Below are positions 50,832-61,529 of a stretch of 64,000 nucleotides of DNA, piece after piece. Below the pieces are notes generated by a model, which was not told the origin of the DNA, searched no databases, and saw only the letters and a list, made by a program, of their open reading frames with translations. The DNA comes from Sphingomonas paeninsulae. GTDB lineage: Bacteria; Pseudomonadota; Alphaproteobacteria; Sphingomonadales; Sphingomonadaceae. Location of the stretch: contig NZ_CP032827.1 of NCBI RefSeq assembly GCF_003660165.1, positions 157,616-221,615 on the forward strand, read 5' to 3'. The position numbers were made by a program, and so were the translations under genes. Every line of letters begins with the position of its first letter. Within the stretch, counting starts at the first letter, position 1.

Positions 50832-53192
50832 ATGAACGCCCTGCCTTCGCACACCGATAACGCCACCTCATCCCGCTCGGACAAGCCGGGCGGTGATGCG
50901 TCGGCGACAATAAAAGACCCGGTGTGCGGGATGATGGTCAAGCCAACCAAAACGACCCACCACGCCGATCATGACGGCCATAGCTATCATTTTTGCAGCG
51001 CCGGGTGCCGCGCCAAGTTCATCGCCGCGCCGGATAGCTATCTCAGCGCTACGCCCAAACCCGACCCAAAAGTGTCAGCGGGGGCGATCTGGACATGTCC
51101 GATGCATCCGCAAATCCGGCGCGAAGGACCTGGCACCTGTCCGATCTGCGGTATGGGTTTAGAACCGAAAGAACCTTCGCTAGATGATGCACCCAATCCC
51201 GAGCTGGTCGATTTCACGCGGCGCTTATGGGTCGCCGGAGCGCTATCGGTCCCGCTGCTGATCGTCTCGATGGTCGCAGAATTGCTTGGCCTCCACATCG
51301 TGCCGGCTGCGTGGAACTCGTGGGTACAGCTCGCGCTTTCCGCGCCGATTGTTTTGTGGGCGGGCTGGCCGTTCTTTGAGCGAGGATGGACCTCGCTTCG
51401 CACCCGTCACCTCAACATGTTCACGTTGATCTCGATCGGGGTGGGTGCCGCGTTTTCCTACAGCCTGGTCGCGACGCTCGCGCCCGGCAACTTTCCGGCG
51501 ACGTTCCGAATGCACGGAGGAATAGTCCCGGTTTATTACGAGGCCGCTGGCGTCGTCGTGACGTTGGTCCTGCTTGGACAGGTGCTCGAACTTCGCGCCA
51601 GGGCAACGACGGGTCGCGCGATCCGTGCCCTGCTCGACCTTGCTCCAAAAACGGCACGCCGGATCGGCGCGGACGGTACTGAACCCGAAATCTCGCTTGC
51701 CGATGTTGCTAAGGGCGATCGTCTTCGGATTCGCCCCGGCGACGCTATCCCGGTCGACGGCGTGGTGGTCGATGGTCGCTCCTCGGTCGATGAATCGATG
51801 CTGACTGGCGAACCCGCGCCCGTCCTCAAGGAAGTGGCTTCCTTGGTCACCGGCGGCACGGTCAACGGCACCGGCAGTCTTGTCATGGAAGCGCGTGCGG
51901 TCGGCTCGGATACGATGCTCGCGCGTATTGTGAAGATGGTTGCGGAAGCGCAGCGCAGCCGCGCGCCAATCCAGGCCGTCGCGGACCGGGTGTCCGGCTG
52001 GTTCGTGCCGCTGGTCGTGTTAATCGCGATCATGACCTTCATCACCTGGTCGTGGGTTGGTCCCGAGCCCCGTATGGGCCATGCCCTGCTCAACGCTATT
52101 GCTGTGTTGGTGATTGCTTGCCCGTGCGCGCTCGGCCTCGCCACGCCGATGTCGATCATGGTCGGAACTGGCCGGGGTGCCGGTGCCGGCGTGCTCGTGA
52201 AGAATGCTGAAGCGCTTCAAGCATTTGAGAAGGTCGACACGCTCGTCATCGACAAGACCGGCACCCTGACCGAAGGCAAGCCCAAGCTCATTGCAACCGA
52301 AACGCTCGGTGCGGTTGAAGAAACCGATCTGCTTTCACTCGCTGCCACCGTCGAAGGGCAGTCGGAACATCCCTTGGCATACGCGATCGTTATGGCCGCA
52401 AAGGACAAGGGGTTGAAGCTCGACGCGGTTGCCGACTTCGCATCGCAAACTGGGCTCGGCGTCACCGCCAGGGTGGGCGGCCGATCGGTCACGATCGGCA
52501 ATGCTGCGCAGATGAAGCGGATCGGGGCCGATCCCACACCGCTACAAGAGGCGGCCGATCGTCATCGGCACGAAGGTGCCGGCGTCATTCTCGTGGCAAT
52601 CGATGGCGAGCTGGCAGGCCTACTGGCTGTCGCTGATCCGATACGTGCCTCGGCGCGAGACGCCATACAGGCGCTACGGAGCGAGGGCCTGCGGATCGTC
52701 ATGCTCACGGGTGACAACCGCACGACCGCCGATGCTGTAGCAAGTGCGGTTGGGGGCATCGACGACGTTCGTGCTGATCTGAAACCGGAGGACAAGGCTC
52801 GCATTATTGGCGAGTTGAAAGCCGGCGGTGCCAAGGTCGCGATGGCTGGGGATGGCATCAATGATGCGCCAGCAATTGCCGCTGCAGACGTCGGCCTGGC
52901 GATGGGGACCGGCACCGACGTCGCGATCGAAAGCGCCGGTATAACGCTTACGGGCGGCGACTTGTCCGCGATCGTGCGCGCGCGACGGCTTGCTCATGCA
53001 ACCATGCACAACATCCGACAAAACTTGTTATTCTCATTCCTGTTCAACGGAATCGGAGTGCCGGTCGCGGCCGGAGTGCTCTATCCGGTCACGGGTATCC
53101 TCCTGTCCCCTATGCTTGCAGGCGCGGCGATGGCGCTGTCGTCTTTTACCGTCGTCCTGAATGCGTTGCGGCTCAATGCGGTCAAGCTTTAA
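50832..53192 (+). CDS. copA: Copper-type heavy-metal P-type ATPase
   Basis: 786-residue P1B-ATPase for metal export from the cytoplasm. Order: YHS domain ([10 protein letters not shown], near residues 28-70), heavy-metal-binding domain (WTCPMHPQI... [10 protein letters not shown], 93-120), transmembrane helices, TGEPAPV actuator loop, the CPCAL metal-site helix near residue 429, [12 protein letters not shown] phosphorylation site near 473, SEHPLAYAI and [14 protein letters not shown] plus YHS/HMBD points to Cu(I) or Ag(I). GAGGAG before the ATG at 50832 fixes the start over 50778. Confidence 0.95.
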   Translation: MNALPSHTDNATSSRSDKPGGDASATIKDPVCGMMVKPTKTTHHADHDGHSYHFCSAGCRAKFIAAPDSYLSATPKPDPKVSAGAIWTCPMHPQIRREGPGTCPICGMGLEPKEPSLDDAPNPELVDFTRRLWVAGALSVPLLIVSMVAELLGLHIVPAAWNSWVQLALSAPIVLWAGWPFFERGWTSLRTRHLNMFTLISIGVGAAFSYSLVATLAPGNFPATFRMHGGIVPVYYEAAGVVVTLVLLGQVLELRARATTGRAIRALLDLAPKTARRIGADGTEPEISLADVAKGDRLRIRPGDAIPVDGVVVDGRSSVDESMLTGEPAPVLKEVASLVTGGTVNGTGSLVMEARAVGSDTMLARIVKMVAEAQRSRAPIQAVADRVSGWFVPLVVLIAIMTFITWSWVGPEPRMGHALLNAIAVLVIACPCALGLATPMSIMVGTGRGAGAGVLVKNAEALQAFEKVDTLVIDKTGTLTEGKPKLIATETLGAVEETDLLSLAATVEGQSEHPLAYAIVMAAKDKGLKLDAVADFASQTGLGVTARVGGRSVTIGNAAQMKRIGADPTPLQEAADRHRHEGAGVILVAIDGELAGLLAVADPIRASARDAIQALRSEGLRIVMLTGDNRTTADAVASAVGGIDDVRADLKPEDKARIIGELKAGGAKVAMAGDGINDAPAIAAADVGLAMGTGTDVAIESAGITLTGGDLSAIVRARRLAHATMHNIRQNLLFSFLFNGIGVPVAAGVLYPVTGILLSPMLAGAAMALSSFTVVLNALRLNAVKL

Positions 53193-53803
53193 CCCACTTC
53201 CCATCACAAATGGTTGATCGAGAATCGGCGCACCCTGCCGGCAACTGTGACCCGCAACGAAAGCAAAGCGCCGAACGGTGGCAAAAAACCTTTCACGGCG
53301 AACATCCCCGGCCGCTCCGAACGAGCATCTCTGCCAACGGCGCGATTTTAACCCGCCACGCTCTGCGCCGAGCCGGCGTTCCGAAGATCAGCTTTGTCCC
53401 CGCCGCATTCATTTAATGCTAGCGAGCGTTCATCGCACCTTTGCACTCTGATAGACTGCTGAAGGAAACAGGGCCAAAAAGGGTAGGCTTCGTCCTCACC
53501 GGCTTTGACGGTCGACGACAGCGGCTTCACCGTGGGTTTATTTAAACCAAACGAAGGCGTCTTAAATGCTTGCGCAACGTCAAGGGTCTTAGTGGCTCTG
53601 GCGTTCAGACTCGTGACCGCAAACGACACCAAGAGACTACGCGAGCCGAGCTTGAACCAAAGCGGCGGCGGAAATCGTAATGCGCGCCCGCGCAGCAGTC
53701 GAGCGGGAGGCACTCACTGCGCGGCCTAGAGCTTCGTAGCTGCGGCGGCGGGATTGCCAAACTATTCGATCGTGCGGCGGCATTTTAGCAAATTGAACCT
53801 GCT
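53193..53803. other. Intergenic region, nothing recognised
   Basis: 610 bases after the P-ATPase gene. A 121-codon minus-strand frame (53348-53713) exists but lacks a domain-like pattern. No repeats, terminator or insertion ends were identified. Confidence 0.4.
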
Positions 53804-54133
53804 TCAACGAGCCCCCCAGCCGCCCATGCCACTTGCATCCCCAGGTATTCCGAAGACGACGTTGGCTCTATCTCCCATCGAAGCGTGCCCGCGTGCGTAT
53901 GCGACCGATTCCTCCACCGCCTCGATTGTCGTGACGTGGCCGGGATCGACAAGCATCGCGTTGCCGTTGATGTTCGTAACGGCGGCAATCGGAACGAAAT
54001 GGTGGAGACCGTCGGCAAACCCTTCGCGGGTGAGCTCGACGACATAGTCCATGACCTGATCCACCGTACCGATATGGAGTCCGTGAGTGTCAGCCACTGT
54101 CATACCGTGCTTGATTTGCTGAGCTGTGAACAT
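53804..54133 (-). CDS. DUF2171 domain protein
   Basis: 109 residues, MFTAQQIKHGMTVADTHGLH, IGTVDQVMDYVVELTREGFA, HHFVPIAAVTNINGNAMLVD. This is the DUF2171 family, a PRC-barrel-like small protein frequent in sphingomonads and often stress-associated. A GAAGGAAG box upstream supports the ATG at 54133 over 54247. The C-terminus is glycine-rich. It is expected to be cytosolic; function unproven. Confidence 0.87.
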   Translation of the reverse strand: MFTAQQIKHGMTVADTHGLHIGTVDQVMDYVVELTREGFADGLHHFVPIAAVTNINGNAMLVDPGHVTTIEAVEESVAYARGHASMGDRANVVFGIPGDASGMGGWGAR

Positions 54134-54494
54134 TGCGACTTCCTTCTTGGATATAGCCAACCGGATTAAGCTTGATAACGGCGGTCGAAGATTGGCCTGA
54201 CGCGCCGCCACGAAATTTGTCGTGACGGGGTTAGAAGGCGAAGGCACACGGGTGCAGGGCCGGAAAGTACCTATAGCCGACCTCCGAAATCCATGTGGTC
54301 CAGAAGAGCCGTCGCTGATCGCATGTCAATCGCTTGCATCGCCACACTGGATGACGTGTTTGCAAACGACGCTGCCGCAGCGGAAGTAAGTAGATTCCGT
54401 CCGTCGTTATCGCACGCGCAGGGCGCTATATAAGAATTGTGATCATGCATTCTGAGCAGTCAGCAATCACGTCCCGACGCCTGGAGGACTCTCA

Positions 54495-54730
54495 ATGTCG
54501 TATATGAACGGTAATGGATCCTATTTCTTCTGGGACTGGATTCTGTGGATGGGTTTCATTTATCTGATGTTCTCGAGCATCGGCACTTGGGGTACGCGTA
54601 TCGCGCGCACCGCAAATTTGACGGATCGCAACGCAAGGATGCTACGACTATCTTGAACGAGCGTTATGCGAGCGGCGAGATCACGCGAGATCAATATCGC
54701 GAGATGAAACTGGATATCTCTACCGTTTAA
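54495..54730 (+). pseudogene. SHOCT-domain membrane protein with a frameshift
   Basis: From the ATG at 54495 (good GGAGG box) the frame reads MSYMNGNGSYFFWDWILWMG then FIYLMFSSIGTWG, a Trp-rich membrane segment. The expected continuation YAYRAHRKFDGSQRKDA and the SHOCT motif ILNERYASGEITRDQYREMK are in another frame. One extra base in the GGGG run at 54589-54592 would join them. Either a one-base deletion inactivated the gene or it is a sequencing indel. SHOCT proteins are small membrane-associated proteins of unknown role. Confidence 0.75.
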
Positions 54731-55275
54731 ACACGCTTTCGCGATTTGGTCCGCACCGCAGGATTTTCGTCAAACATGCATTTGCGGTTTCAAAACCATT
54801 TTGGAAAGAGCGGGGAGCAAATCTGGGCGTCTTGCTGCAAACACAATGCCTTTGCCGTACACCGGTTTGTAGGTACGAACCCAAGTTTCGCGCTGAACCT
54901 TTGGTGCATCAAAGTCATACGCTGCTGCTTGCATGGACTGCGATTGAAAACCTCGGCAGGTTGTCGACCGCCAATCGCTAGTAAATAGGTCGCGTGGGAT
55001 TCAAGCCTGGATCGAATTCGGTGTCTGCCGTGCGCCGGTGTATGCGAGGCCAATTGCCGTCCAATTGCGGATGAACTCGATGAGTATCGCGTCACCTGCA
55101 CTATCTTGACTTGCCGTTTACCGCTATCCTTCCCGCAATAATAGGTTGCTGCGTCGACCTTCCCACTCCATCGCGATGTTACCGTGCTCATTTCGATAAT
55201 CTTTGCCTCTTGAGACGATAACCACCGTTTACAGTCGTCGCCGCTTACGGGGCTCGGACCCAGTGCAGCTCGCAA
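54731..55275. other. Unassigned region with an uncertain minus-strand frame
   Basis: A 161-codon minus-strand frame spans 54790-55275 but has no recognised domain, and its Cys/Arg-rich C-terminal part looks non-coding. The DNA is less GC-rich than neighbours. I do not call a gene here. Confidence 0.35.
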
Positions 55276-55602
55276 TCAGCCTTGAGTGTCCCGACGCCAT
55301 CCAAGAGATAGCTTGGGTCTAGACGGCTTTTCACATGATCGTTCGACGACCCTTGCTTCGCGCGCTTGCTCGAGCAGTGGATTGGCGATGACTGCCAGCT
55401 TTGAACCGTTGCGCAGTTGCGAAATCTCGAGACGGTAAAGGTCGGCCAGACCTGCGTGGGACGCACGCGAAGGTGTCCCGGCGGCCGCAGCGAGCTGTAC
55501 CATCGTTGCGTGAAGCCGCTGCTCTAAATATTCAATTTCAATCCCAGCGACAGAGTAATCGATCGCAGACGGCCGTGGATCAGCGGTAAGGTCGGACGAC
55601 AT
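55276..55602 (-). CDS. Hypothetical protein
   Basis: 108 residues. The middle is protein-like and helical (IEIEYLEQRLHATMVQLAAA, GLADLYRLEISQLRNGSKLA, VIANPLLEQAREARVVER), the tail basic. No named family. It is alone on the minus strand with about 430 non-coding bases upstream. Coding status is only moderately supported. Confidence 0.45.
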   Translation of the reverse strand: MSSDLTADPRPSAIDYSVAGIEIEYLEQRLHATMVQLAAAAGTPSRASHAGLADLYRLEISQLRNGSKLAVIANPLLEQAREARVVERSCEKPSRPKLSLGWRRDTQG

Positions 55603-56030
55603 GACTTATATCCTTGCATCAACTCCAGCTGGACGCCAATTGAGCTGGGGCCGACTAGAGATTTTCGATACCTGTGAAAGACGTTGTTCGAAAACCTCGG
55701 AAAATACTCACGTCACGGATTTGCCGCGAACAGCATCGCTATAACCTTCCAGAATTTCGAAACCTAAGTGTAGATCTTTGCGGCAGAAGCAAATCAATCT
55801 AACGCCGCAACGCTTTCCATTGGCGCGCCCACAACCGCTAGAGCGCTGCCAGCGGCTCAGGGGTAGGCTCAAGCAGCGCGGCGATAGGTGTATTCCGAAA
55901 CTGAGCGCGCGTGGATTTCATCGTTTTATCTCCCATGCTGTCAGGTCCTATCGGGTCGAAGCATGAGTTGATAAGTAATTAGCGACCGTTCTTTGAATGG
56001 AGCGGGTGGTGCGCTGCAAGGGATCTCTTA
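55603..56030. other. Intergenic region, nothing recognised
   Basis: About 430 bases without a supportable gene. A weak plus-strand 62-codon frame (55778-55966) is rich in Arg and Gln and has no domain-like pattern. Confidence 0.4.
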
Positions 56031-56288
56031 TTACAGGAGCAGCGAAGCCATCTTCGTCGTATCGCCAACAAGGATACTGCCTGCGGCATCGCTCGCGCGT
56101 AGCCCGCAATGGCCATCGCCGATCGTTTCGATCTCGCCGGATGTCAGCCCATCCGGATCGCGCGCGGCGACGAGGTAAAGCCCGAACTTCAGCGACGACG
56201 ACCCGCTATTGAAGGTCAGGACGCTCTTGCCATCAACGCGTTTGCTAATCGGATCTACCGCGGCACCGAGCAATGGCGCCTGCGTCAC
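56031..56288 (-). pseudogene. ackA: Acetate kinase N-terminal stub
   Basis: 85 codons from a GTG that overlaps the slipin stop (GTGA). The segment SVLTFNSGSSSLKFGLYLV is the phosphate-binding start of acetate kinase (xNSGSSSxKFxL), followed by LTSGEIETIGDGHCGLRASD as in the family. Acetate kinases are near 390-400 residues; the rest is missing after a stop at 56031. It cannot be an active enzyme. In stress clusters of other bacteria full-length ackA may follow phosphoketolase or chaperone genes. Confidence 0.8.
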
Positions 56289-57133
56289 GCCGGCTCGGCA
56301 ACCGACGGGCGCATGACAGAAGGCGCGTTTGCGACTTTGGGACGGTCATCGCCGTTCGGCTTCGCGTCCGCGGCCGTTTCCAACAACGCCAGGAAAGGCT
56401 TCACGATGTCGATCGGCATCGGGAATACCACCGTCGAATTCTGTTCGGCGCCGATCTCGGTCAGCGTCTGCAGATAGCGAAGCTGCATGGCAGCCGGATT
56501 GCTGGACAGGATGGTGGCCGCGTTGACGAGCGTCTGCGATGCTTGGAACTCGGCTTCGGCATGGATTACCTTGGCACGGCGATCACGCTCAGCCTCGGCC
56601 TGCTTGGCGATAGCGCGCACCATGTTGTCGGAAAGTTCGACCGTACGAATTTCGACATTGCTGACCTTGATGCCCCAAAGCTCGGTCTGCGCATCAAGGA
56701 TGCTCTGCACGTCGCTGCTCAGCTTTTTACGCTCCGAGAGCATCTCGTCGAGCTCGTGTTGCCCGAGAACCGCGCGCAGCGTAGTCTGCGCGAGCATGTT
56801 GGTGGCGGGCATGTAGTTCTGCACCTGGATGATCGCGTGCTCGGGATTCACTACATTAAAATAGAGCACGGCATCGACTTTCATCGACACATTGTCGCGC
56901 GAGATGACGTCTTGGCTTGGGATCTCGATCACTTGAATCCGCAGATCCACGCGCACCATCTGCTGAATGAACGGCATAAGCAGGACGAGGCCGGGGCCCT
57001 TGACCCTTTCGAAGCGCCCGAGCGTGAATACCACAGCGCGTTCATACTCGCGCAGAATTCTGATGCTAGCCATAGCGACTATCATCAGGGCGAGCACTAG
57101 GGCACAGACTAAATAGAACATGGGGTCAAACAT
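56285..57133 (-). CDS. Slipin (SPFH/stomatin-like) membrane protein
   Basis: 282 residues. An N-terminal transmembrane helix (FYLVCALVLALMIVAMASIR) precedes the SPFH domain: REYERAVVFTLGRFERVKGP, VRVDLRIQVIEIPSQDVISR, NVSMKVDAVLYFNVVNPEHA, then the coiled-coil AIAKQAEAERDRRAKVIHAE and the C-terminal LQTLTEIGAEQNSTVVFPMP. These are the canonical slipin blocks. It probably organises membrane microdomains or a protease complex. It overlaps the acetate-kinase stub and belongs to the stress cluster. Confidence 0.93.
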   Translation of the reverse strand: MFDPMFYLVCALVLALMIVAMASIRILREYERAVVFTLGRFERVKGPGLVLLMPFIQQMVRVDLRIQVIEIPSQDVISRDNVSMKVDAVLYFNVVNPEHAIIQVQNYMPATNMLAQTTLRAVLGQHELDEMLSERKKLSSDVQSILDAQTELWGIKVSNVEIRTVELSDNMVRAIAKQAEAERDRRAKVIHAEAEFQASQTLVNAATILSSNPAAMQLRYLQTLTEIGAEQNSTVVFPMPIDIVKPFLALLETAADAKPNGDDRPKVANAPSVMRPSVAEPA

Positions 57134-57281
57134 CTGTCGTTCCTGATTGAGTGTGCTCGCGCATCGTCGGACAGATCGGCATCAACCCGACCACGCTTGG
57201 GGTAGGTGGTCAGTCGCACCCGACACAGCATCGGAATCTACGCACGTCGGGCCGGCGCTGGCTATTTGGGGTATCGCTGCC

Positions 57282-57581
57282 TCATGATACCCATGCTCTC
57301 ACTAGCTTCTCAGCGTCATCCATCGTGTAATCAACTGCGTTCATCGTCTCAATGTGCGTGAGGTCGATCTCGCCGCAAAACGTCACCTCGTGGCTCTGCT
57401 GGGTGCGGACCCCATCTGGGTAGTCGTAGTATACTCCGTGCCCGTTACAGGTGACACTAACGGTAATTGTGCGCGGCGATTGTGGAAGCACCCAGGCAGA
57501 AACATCATAAATTCTGCCTGCATGATCAAAACTGCGCGTTCTTACGGGTGGGACCGACTCCTGAAATACTGCGGCAGTCAT
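57282..57581 (-). CDS. Hypothetical protein after dnaK
   Basis: 99 residues, mostly strands: VRTRSFDHAGRIYDVSAWVL, PQSPRTITVSVTCNGHGVYY, EVTFCGEIDLTHIETMNAVD and a terminal helix DDAEKLVRAWVS. Its ATG overlaps the dnaK stop, so it is translated from the dnaK message. No named domain is recognised. A role with the chaperones is only suggested by coupling. Confidence 0.65.
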   Translation of the reverse strand: MTAAVFQESVPPVRTRSFDHAGRIYDVSAWVLPQSPRTITVSVTCNGHGVYYDYPDGVRTQQSHEVTFCGEIDLTHIETMNAVDYTMDDAEKLVRAWVS

Positions 57582-59487
57582 CGTCCCGCACCCGGACTCA
57601 CATCTTCGAACTCTGCATCCACCGTATGGTCGTCGGAGGGGCCTGACGATGGTTTGCTTTCGTCGGCCCCTGAGGAACCCGAGGCGGCAGCCTTCTGGAC
57701 AGAGTCTTCGATTCGGATTGCGGCCTCTGCTAGGCGGTCCGTCGCCTGAACAAGGCCCGATTCAGTACCTGCATCGATGGCGGTTCGGACTGCCTCAAGC
57801 GCGGTGCGTCCATCGGTTCGATCGCCGGCGGCTATGCTGTCGCCATGCTGGGCTAAAGCGTGCTCGACTTGATGGGTCAACGCATCCGCCTTGTTCTTCG
57901 CTTCGACGAAACCCCGGCGGACCTTATCGGCTTCGGCGTTCGTCTCAGCCTCCTTCACCATACGATCGATATCGGCGTCGCCAAGCCCGCCATTGGCCTG
58001 GATGCGGATCTGCTGCTCCTTGCCGGTGGCCTTGTCCTTAGCCTGGACAGCGACGATCCCGTTTGCATCAATGTCGAACGTCACCTCGATCTGTGGCATG
58101 CCGCGGGGGCGGGTTGTATTCCCGTCAGGTCGAAATTGCCGAGCGCCTTGTTGTCGGCGGCCATTTCACGCTCGCCCTGGAAGACCTTGATCGTCACTGC
58201 TGCCTGATTATCGTCGGCGGTCGAGAAAGTCTGGCTCTTCTTGCTCGGAATGGTCGTGTTTCGGTCGATCAGACGGGTGAACACTCCGCCTAGCGTCTCG
58301 ATCCCAAGACTGAGTGGGGTCACGTCGAGCAGCAGCACGTCTTTGACGTCTCCGCGGAGAACGGCTCCTTGAATCGCGGCGCCGATCGCCACGACCTCAT
58401 CGGGGTTTACGTTGCGGGCGGGTTCCTTGCTAAAAAACGCGCGCACGACCTCGATCACCTTGGGCATGCGCGTCATGCCGCCGACGAGCACGACCTCGTC
58501 GATATCGGCGGCCGTCACGCCTGCATCCTTCAGCGCAGCCTTGCACGGTTCCATCGTACGCTGGATCAGGTCGTCGACCAACGCTTCAAGCTTCGCCCGT
58601 GTCAGCTTGATCAGCAGATGCTTTGGCCCCGACGCATCCGCAGTGATGAAGGGTAGGTTGATCTCCGTCTCCTTGGCCGATGACAGCTCAATCTTCGCCT
58701 TCTCGGCCGCCTCCTTGAGCCGCTGCAAGGCGAGCTTGTCGGTCCGCAGGTCGATGCCTTGTTCTTTCTGGAACTCGGTTGCGAGGAAATCGATGACCCG
58801 GCCGTCGAAATCTTCGCCACCGAGGAAGGTGTCGCCGTTGGTGCTTTTAACTTCGAACACCCCGTCACCGATTTCGAGGATCGAGATGTCGAAAGTTCCG
58901 CCGCCCAGATCGTACACCGCGATCCGCCCACTGGTTTTTTTGTCGAGGCCGTAAGCGAGCGCTGCGGCGGTCGGCTCGTTGATGATGCGCAGGACCTCAA
59001 GGCCGGCAATGCGGCCCGCATCCTTCGTTGCCTGCCGCTGGGCGTCGTTGAAATAGGCGGGGACGGTGATCACCGCCTGCGTCACGGCCTCGCCGAGATA
59101 GGCTTCGGCTGTCTCTTTCATCTTTCCCAGGATGAACGCGCTGATCTGCGACGGCGGATACTTCCGGCCGCGGGTCTCTACCCAGGCATCGCCATTGTCA
59201 CCACTGACGATGGCGTAGGGGACGAGGCTCTTGTCCTTCGCTGCGACCGGGTCATCGTACCGCCGTCCCATCAGACGCTTGACGGAATAGATCGTATTGG
59301 TCGGGTTAGTGATCGACTGCCGCTTGGCGGCCTGGCCGACGAGCCGTTCGCCATTTTCGGCAAAGGCGACGATGCTGGGCGTGGTCCGCGCACCCTCACT
59401 GTTCTCGATGACCCGCGTTTCCTTGCCATCCATGACGGCGACGCACGAGTTGGTAGTGCCGAGATCGATTCCGATGACTTTGCTCAT
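57578..59487 (-). pseudogene. dnaK: DnaK (Hsp70) gene with a single-base frameshift
   Basis: The N-terminal ATPase is complete from [20 protein letters not shown] (start 59487) through [20 protein letters not shown] and [20 protein letters not shown] to [20 protein letters not shown]. After GI(Q)PAP the frame changes; the rest ([20 protein letters not shown], the helical lid, an acidic tail) is in the next frame. One extra C in the five-C run at 58105-58109 (complement) restores a ~636-residue DnaK. Either a sequencing indel or a break after about residue 460. Overlaps the downstream gene. Confidence 0.9.
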
Positions 59488-59599
59488 GTTCGTGGTCCTT
59501 ATGGCTGGCTGACGTGGAAGAAGGGGACAAATTGACGCGGCGGAAGCTATCGTTGAGAGTGATCGAGCGAGACGCCGAAAACCTGACTCGGTCGATTGC

Positions 59600-60199
59600 C
59601 TAGCGAGGTTTTGCGGGGTCGTCGGGCGGGGGTTTGGCGACGACGACCATAGCTGGGCGCAGTAATCTGCCGTTGAGCATCCAGGTGGGCGAGAGCGCCT
59701 GGAGGATCGTACCCGGCTCCCGCCCGTCGGCGACCAGTTCCCCCATCGCCTGATGCAGATTCGGATCGAACGCGGTGCCGGTAGGATCGACCCGCTTAAT
59801 TCCATTCCGATCCAGCAGGGCGACAAAGCCGCGCTCGATTTCGGTCAAGCCTGCCCGTAGTCCGGCGATGGTTGGAGCTTCCTCATCCGAAACCGGGGGC
59901 AATGTTTCGCGCCCGCGCCGCAAATTCTCGGCAGCTTCTACGACATCGCGCGCGAATGCCTCGGTCGCGAAGTGTCGCATGTCGTCTACGTCTCGTTTGG
60001 CGCGGGACCGGACGTTGGCATTCTCTGCCTCGGAGCGAACCCAGCGCTCGCGCATTTCGGCAAGAGCTGTTTCGAGATGTACAATCTGGCTAGCCGGCGC
60101 GGTATCGGGAGCACCTGCGCCGGTATGTTCGGTCCATACCGAGTCCTCGTGGGATGTGTCTGCGTCCTGCAGGTCTTTCTCGTGATCGTTGATCATCAT
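59600..60199 (-). CDS. grpE: GrpE nucleotide-exchange factor
   Basis: 199 residues. A charged N-terminal region and long helix ([40 protein letters not shown]) precede the beta-wing domain: [57 protein letters not shown]. The final G(Y/W)xxxxRLLRPAxVxV is the GrpE signature. It would release ADP from the DnaK encoded 112 bases downstream. AGGGATGAA before the ATG at 60199 supports this start. Confidence 0.93.
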   Translation of the reverse strand: MMINDHEKDLQDADTSHEDSVWTEHTGAGAPDTAPASQIVHLETALAEMRERWVRSEAENANVRSRAKRDVDDMRHFATEAFARDVVEAAENLRRGRETLPPVSDEEAPTIAGLRAGLTEIERGFVALLDRNGIKRVDPTGTAFDPNLHQAMGELVADGREPGTILQALSPTWMLNGRLLRPAMVVVAKPPPDDPAKPR

Positions 60200-60476
60200 T
60201 TCATCCCTGCAAAACCCGGCAAGCGCGAAAGGAGCGTGCGCGCACCGGCCCCTTGGATGTAGGCCAGGCAAAAGCCTTTCCGGCAGGATCGGAAACTACG
60301 CATCGGCCGCGATACCATTGTGACCTTGTCGTCGAACGGTCTTCGCCCGGGGCGGGGCGCGGTCGTTCTGTTCCGATACCGGCTAGGTAGTTTCCGCCGC
60401 TTCCGGGGAATCTCCGATGCAGCCAACCCGAAGCCGACTAGCGGTCGTTCGCTCGCCACGTATCGGAGTTTGCACA

Positions 60477-61382
60477 ATGCCTATTCTGGACTGCCTGATC
60501 ATTGGTGGCGGGCCTGCGGGCCTGACCGCGGCGCTCTATCTGGCGCGGTTCAAGCGCCGGGTCGTGGTAATCGACGGCGGGTGGAGTCGCGCGGAGTGGA
60601 TCACGCTCAGCCACAATATCCCGGGTTTTCCAGAAGGTATTTCGGGGCCGACCTACCATGACCGGCTGCGTCATCAGGCGCAGCTATATGGCTGCACGCC
60701 GGAGAAGGGCTATGTTCACACCCTACGCTGGCGCGACGAGAGCGGATTTCTCGCCGAGATGGAGGATCGAGCGATCTTGGCGCAGACCGTTATCCTCGCA
60801 ACCGGCGTGGTCGAGAATAAGCCGCCCGTGCCACATCTCGCCGATGCCGTTAAGTGTGGCCTGATCCGGACCTGCCCGATCTGCGACGGCTATGAGAGCC
60901 GGGACAAGCGCATCGCCGTGCTGGGCAACGGACCTCATGCCGCGGCGGAGGCACTGTTCCTTAGAACCTATTCGAGCAAGCTGACGCTATTGTTGGTCGG
61001 CGATGTCGCCTTGCCCTATCCGACTCACGAGGCGTTGATCCAGAACGGCATCGAGATCCTGCAGATCGGCTCTGAGGCGATCGAGATGCAGGAGCATGGC
61101 GTTGCCGCTTTCTGTGCCGCTGATGGCCAATCCCACAGCTTTGACGTGGTCTACACAGCGTTCGGTACGACCGCGCAAACCGATCTGGCGGCTTCGCTCG
61201 GAGCGCGGATGGACGATGCGGGTCGTCTGTTTGTCAGCGCGCATCAGGAGACGTCGGTCACGGGCCTCTACGCTGCCGGGGACCTTGTGCGCGGGCTCAA
61301 CCAGATCAGTGTCGCAAACGGCGAGGCGGCGATTGCCGCGACCGCCGTCCACAATGCGTTACCCAGGGTGCCGGCCGCCTGA
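60477..61382 (+). CDS. Thioredoxin-reductase-like NAD(P)/FAD oxidoreductase
   Basis: 301 residues. FAD-binding GGGPAGLTAALYLARF at the N-terminus, a redox-active pair in RTCPICDGYES near residue 137 (CxxC as in thioredoxin reductase), an NAD(P) fold start VLGNGPHAAAEALFL, and the C-terminal GLYAAGDLVRGLNQISVANG EAAIAA. Two-domain class II layout, slightly short. It diverges from grpE across 277 bases; no thioredoxin gene is adjacent. Start at 60477 rather than 60417 because the FAD motif begins right after it. Confidence 0.92.
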   Translation: MPILDCLIIGGGPAGLTAALYLARFKRRVVVIDGGWSRAEWITLSHNIPGFPEGISGPTYHDRLRHQAQLYGCTPEKGYVHTLRWRDESGFLAEMEDRAILAQTVILATGVVENKPPVPHLADAVKCGLIRTCPICDGYESRDKRIAVLGNGPHAAAEALFLRTYSSKLTLLLVGDVALPYPTHEALIQNGIEILQIGSEAIEMQEHGVAAFCAADGQSHSFDVVYTAFGTTAQTDLAASLGARMDDAGRLFVSAHQETSVTGLYAAGDLVRGLNQISVANGEAAIAATAVHNALPRVPAA

Positions 61383-61529
61383 AGCGGCAGACCGGGCTCA
61401 GGGCGACGCGCGTAGGTAGTTTCCGACGCTTTCGATCGATCGTCCGCACCCGCAACGTTGCCGAACGAATTCGGCGCCTTTGCCAGATGCCGGGCGCCCA
61501 GATGGTCCCGCTACCGAGATGGAAACACG

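Noticed and set aside
53348..53713. 121-codon minus-strand frame
   Set aside because: No domain-like pattern and no ribosome-binding site; the segment reads similarly open in another phase.
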